Source: Spisula solida
Taxonomy: Eukaryota; Mollusca; Bivalvia; Venerida; Mactridae
Direction: 5' to 3'
Assembly: GCA_947247005.1 (NCBI GenBank)
Contig: OX365950.1
Location: forward strand, 13,032,720 to 13,096,719
DNA length: 64,000 bases
This document shows, one piece after another, positions 60,368 to 64,000 of this stretch; the first letter of the stretch is position 1; every line of letters begins with the position of its first letter. The notes beneath the pieces are model-generated. The model made no database searches and was not told where the DNA came from. It saw only the letters and a program-made list of their open reading frames with translations. A program made the translations under genes and the position numbers.

Positions 60368-60454
60368 CTGTTCTCAGAATTGGAGCCAGTGTCATTGCTC
60401 AAGTAGGAGCCTCGTGTATATTTTTCATTACTCATTCCTTCAATCACCGACAAC
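60368..60454 (-). CDS. SLC4A11-like transporter, 5'-most visible coding exon
   Basis: This 87-nt exon is bounded by a 3' splice site (ATATTTCAG, AG at 60456-60455) and a 5' splice site (CAG|GTAAATA at 60367). Only one frame is open. It reads LSVIEG, then a methionine at 60435-60433, then NEKYTRGSYL-type sequence rich in S, N, Y and T, and ends with two bases (AG). Joined to the exon at 14979, AG+G makes Arg and the frame continues as SDMDQG. The Met may be the translation start, giving 25 residues before the Met at 14972, but an acceptor upstream means there is at least one earlier exon, probably outside the window. Vertebrate SLC4A11 isoforms also have variable, Ser/Tyr/Asp-rich N termini. 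The join to the next exon spans about 45.4 kb and rests on phase and splice signals only. Confidence 0.6.
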
Positions 60455-60483
60455 CTGAAATATTAACTTATTTGTTTATAAAT

Positions 60484-60925
60484 GTAGCGGTTTAAGCTCA
60501 GTGGTAACGCAATTGACTGTCAATACAGAGGTTGTGGGTTCAATCCCCGGCATCGGAACTTGACATTTCTGAAATATGTATAATATTACCTGCTATATCT
60601 GACCATATGTAATGCAAAGTATCTGGGTAAAGGTGCGGGGAAGCTGTGTATCGGTGCTATACACTGGGCACATTAAAGAACCAGGCTTTCTTTTCGAAAT
60701 AAGAGCTAGGCGCACTTTTGCAGCGTCAGACCTGCCTGTATCTAATGTCTCTCTCTCCCTTCAGGGGCTTTGTTTCAGTCTGTCCCTCTGGTCAGATCAT
60801 GCTGTATCTGCACTGGTAGAGGATGCAACTGCCCACTTGTGGCTGCAACACTATAATGTAAAGTGCCTTTGAACGTGTTTTCGCATGAAAAATGCGCTAT
60901 ATAAATCTGGTTTTTTATTCATTTA
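60484..60925 (+). mobile_element. full-length tRNA-derived SINE, about 440 bp
   Basis: Head GCGGTTTAAGCTCAGTGGTA (A-box) and GTGGGTTCAATCCCC (B-box GGTTCAATCCC) about 35 nt apart. Body follows with 'cacattaaagaaccaggctt', 'gtctctctctcccttcag'. Tail ends 'catgaaaaatgcgctatata', aatc, and a T-rich run; GCGCTATATAAA tails are typical of widespread animal SINE families. It starts only about 30 nt upstream of the 60.4-kb SLC4A11-like exon's acceptor, in antisense. The 86-codon frame 60612-60872 is a by-product. Confidence 0.75.
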
Positions 60926-61842
60926 TGTAATTAGTCATAGTATGCTAGTGGCAGTGAACACAAAAATATACCATCTTTCCGATACAGACAGGGAATTTTA
61001 ATACGGGTGAATCTGACTGCGATCAACACTACCTCTGGGTTACCAACCAGTTCATCTTCAGTTGGACAGAAAACACTGAAAATCGTTTTAGAAATGACCA
61101 AGTGCCCTGGCCGAAATTCGCACAATGCTGCACAATTAATTCCACAAATCTGGAAAAGTTGTTTCTTTGAAAATCTTGTATACATATCAATTTTGGCTAC
61201 TTTTCAATTATTCACTTATAGTTAATTTTATTCAATTATTTGACACAAACATAACATTTTTAGTTCCCCTTTGAATGCACATAAATTTATGTGACAATTA
61301 AGGAAAGTCAATACCTCAAAATACAAAATTATGCAAGCTTTTGCCTGCTATATATTCCCATATATTTCTAGTTGAATTTTCTCCATTGGCAGTTATTAAA
61401 AAAAAAATTCCCGTATTTTTTCACAACATGATTACGCTTTCCTGGCATACATGCCATGTTTCTCAGACCCCTTTGCGTGAGATTGACCATGGAATTGCAG
61501 ATTTCATTAAAATGTGTGAGATTTTCCTCGCTGAAACTTTAAACTTAAAAGTTATATGCGGTTTTCACTTATTTTATTTTTATGATAATACCATCTATGC
61601 TTCTGATGATGAAGCAATTTAAAACTAATATTTGTGATCAGTTTCATAGTTTAGAAATGTGTGAGATTTGATCAATGCGTGAGTAAGAGTCTCAAATGCG
61701 TGAGACTCACACATGATGCAGGAGATCTGGCATGTATGTGACTTGGTCCTCATATAATTTAAATAAGCTATAAATTTATCAATATTTATATTGTTTAACA
61801 TTAAAGCATTTATGTATTTTTTCTTATCCATTGTAATATATA
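60926..61842. other. no gene seen
   Basis: AT-rich. Frames at 60931-61185 (minus) and 61007-61622 (plus) show no domain and no exon-like splice bounds. 'atgcgtgagactcacacatg' near 61697 is a short 'gtgagatt'-type repeat patch. Confidence 0.4.
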
Positions 61843-62535
61843 TATGTAATGAATTTGCATTTATGCTCCTTGTGTACATGGTCTGTTTGTTACACTTTTC
61901 GCCCCATACTTCATTCATTACTCCTTTCATTCTTTGTCATATTCATTGCTCCTTTCATGCATACTCCTTTTATGTATTGCATCATTCTAGGAAGGAGCGC
62001 TTCATTCAGTACTCCTTTCATACTTGCTACTTTTATGTACTGCATCATCCTAGGAAGGAGCCGAAGGAGCTACTTGGGCCTCATATTAGGAGCGTAGGAG
62101 CTACGGCGGCCATCCTGTAGGAGCACAGCTGTTAAAGTTTGAATAATATGCTGCAAAAACTGTAGGAGAAGTTGCGTCCACATCTACATGTTGAGGTTGT
62201 TCATCTGTTCGCCCCTTACTTCATTCATTACTCCTTTCATTCTTTGCAGGGCTCGACACTAACACTGGTCCGCTGGTCCGAGACCAGTGAAAATCCAGAA
62301 GGACCAGTGAAAATACTGGAGGACCAGTAATTGTCCTATTTACAAATTGGGCGTTTTTGCCCTGTCGGACCAGTGGCCAAAATAGTTAGTGTCTAGGCCT
62401 GCTTTGTCATATTCATTGCTCCTTGCATGCATACTCCTTTTATGTATTGCATCATTCAAGGAAGGAGCGCTTCATTCAGTACTCCTTTCATACTTGCTCC
62501 TTTTATGTATTGCATCATCCTAGGAAGGATTTGTC
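61843..62535 (+). repeat. dispersed repeat with internal duplications
   Basis: 'cattcattactcctttcatt', 'ctttgtcatattcattgctc', 'ttttatgtattgcatcat' and 'aggaaggagcg' recur at about 61910-61997, 62000-62058, 62215-62255+62402-62470 and 62475-62530. The block 'ggagcgtaggagctacggcg' to 'gtaggagcacagctgttaaa' matches 11130-11205. Open frames 61791-62605 are repeat by-products. Confidence 0.6.
62247..62401. mobile_element. 155-bp MITE with clean CTTTG target duplication
   Basis: CAGGGCTCGACACTAAC at the left and GTTAGTGTCTAGGCCTG at the right (inverted, imperfect), flanked by CTTTG at 62242-62246 and 62402-62406. The uninterrupted sister sequence 'cattctttgtcatattc' at about 61929 shows the empty site. 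Internal 'gaccagtgaaaat' units repeat three times. Confidence 0.9.
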
Positions 62536-64000
62536 CGATAATATCTACTGTCTGATAATATCTCCTTTGCCAGTATGGACTATTTTATCCGAAATTTTCG
62601 CATAAGACATGACGTCTCTGAATAGGCTTTCCAATGCACGTAAAATTGTTCTGCCCCAAAATGTGTATACAAGGTTTTCGAAGAACAGCGACACTGTTGA
62701 ATAGGCGCAAAGGGAGGTAATTTAATAAAGATCTATGCAGAGTTGCCACCAGAGTTCTCTCCCATAAAACATCTCATAGATCTGTACTCTATCCAATAAT
62801 CGTTCTTTATATAATACTGAAATAACGTACAATGCCATTGTGCTGAAGAAAATCATCAGTAGGGACTCTATATATGTTTTTTACATATCAAATCACCAAA
62901 TTCACTTTCAAGTTTTAGATAAACCCCCATCGGTTTAAACTTAATATTTAGGAACCGGGGCTTATCGGACAATTTATATTTACTGTGTTTCTTGGACTAA
63001 TATTCATTTCCTTGGTTATTTAATCGTGTTTACATATCCTTTGAACATAAAATAATACATCATTTACAAAACAATACAAAGGGCCTTGTGCCTACATACT
63101 ATGTAGACAAAACCAGCTTTCAAATTTCGTGCCTTATAGACATTTGTTAATCATTTTTTACTTCTTTTGAAAAACTTTTCCTACACATTTTGATATAAAA
63201 ACAAAATTCAACAATGAGTAGTTTATAGTTTCAATGTATGTCAATATCCCTTACCTAGAAATTTACTTATAATAAATTTAACAAACCAAAAAAAAACAAT
63301 CAATAAAAAAAATAACTCAAGCATATTGCAATATAATTCAACTCTTAACATGATGAAACAGTCTTAAACATTTCAGACTGAGTCACTGATCCACACCTGG
63401 AGCGGTTCAAAGTGTGCATGCACCATGTGTACATAATTCCTTGTTCAATTTTGTTCTAGTTACCTCCCTTTAGCTGGTATTGTCATGTGGTCATTGTTTT
63501 GTGTGCTTTGTGTTGTTAATTCATGTCTTTAAATGCTTATATGTAACATTATATCCTGTAGTGGGGCCTTATATATAGCCCTAATCATGTGCTAACTCTG
63601 TTTCATAGCTATCTCTTTATATGTTTCATTTGATATTGAAAATACCCGTATACAAACAGTGTCAATCTGTTCATTTCATATCTGATATGAGGTGATACGC
63701 TTTTTTAGCACTTTTTTAATCGTCGGCTTTTGCTATACATTTCCTCTCAGTTTCTTAGTTAATTTTCTTTCTTTAACAATTTCTTAGGATGATTGCTATC
63801 CGTCTGATTGACACTGGTTGTATGCGCTTTTATGTTTGTTTTTTGTTGCTTACTCAATGCTTTCATGTACGTCGTCATTTGTTTTTTCAAGGAATGAATG
63901 CCTCCTGCATGTTATTGATTTGTGTGCATGTCTATTTTTTCATTACAAAATATGTGATTATATATATATACACTTCTCATAAATGTTATATATCCTGTTG
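62536..64000. other. no gene seen
   Basis: AT-rich DNA upstream (in gene direction) of the 5'-most visible exon. A minus-strand donor-like TTTCTAG|GTAAGG at about 63255 lacks a matching acceptor or coding frame. No promoter with supporting CpG content was identified. Confidence 0.4.

Noticed and set aside
60486..60556. Functional tRNA gene
   Set aside because: A- and B-boxes are good, but arms do not fold into a secure cloverleaf and the sequence continues into a 440-bp SINE with a typical tail.

Overview
The window is 64 kb of animal nuclear DNA, most likely from a heterodont bivalve mollusc. Three things suggest this. There are long arrays of core repeats that end in short (GACG)n tracts, as in the bivalve 'pearl' (Helitron-related, non-autonomous) elements. 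tRNA-headed SINEs and a dense set of small inverted-repeat DNA transposons are present. The little coding sequence there is lies in short, GT-AG bounded exons separated by very large introns. The species call is inference; the sequence alone does not name it.

One gene is well supported. It lies on the minus strand and encodes the N-terminal cytoplasmic part of an SLC4A11-like (bicarbonate-transporter family) membrane transporter. Four exons are visible in transcription order: 60454-60368, 14979-14543, 9581-9544 (a 38-nt micro-exon) and 3746-3542. All four have consensus splice sites and their phases join without a frame break. The first visible intron would be about 45.4 kb. The membrane domain and the rest of the cytoplasmic domain must lie beyond position 1, and earlier 5' exon(s) probably lie beyond 64000. 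A second minus-strand exon at 44713-44597 (39 codons, perfect splice sites) cannot be spliced in frame into that gene, so it appears to belong to another gene.

The rest is repeat-rich intron. From left to right: a TA-flanked transposon (1055-2059); pearl-like pieces, including one with an expanded (GACT)n tract (about 4.0-5.7 kb) and one interrupted by a tandem array of tRNA T-arm-like units (6.6-8.3 kb); a 28-bp minisatellite (12.4-13.3 kb); a 1-kb mariner-type element (19.3-20.3 kb); nested pearl-like arrays (21.1-22.9 kb); an inverted-repeat element (26.9-27.3 kb); a 31-bp minisatellite (27.5-29.1 kb); a tRNA-derived SINE (31.2 kb); decayed non-LTR retrotransposon pieces (32.9-34.6 kb); another pearl-like piece (36.8-37.6 kb); a 91-nt-arm hairpin MITE (38.7 kb); and a 10.5-kb composite inverted-repeat structure (39.27-49.77 kb) whose ends carry dense GCGTACGCC-type subrepeats. 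The composite structure is followed by pearl-like and related arrays (49.8-52.6 kb), SINEs, a TA-flanked 1.2-kb element, a 43-bp minisatellite (56.0-58.1 kb), a pogo/Tigger-type element (58.2-59.0 kb), the 5'-most exon, another SINE and a further repeat family at 61.8-62.5 kb with a clean MITE insertion.

The most unusual feature is the 10.5-kb composite. It has an outer inverted repeat with a candidate 5-bp target duplication, splits one copy of a dispersed repeat, contains an inner foldback-like element flanked by TA, and carries several nested transposons plus the orphan exon.
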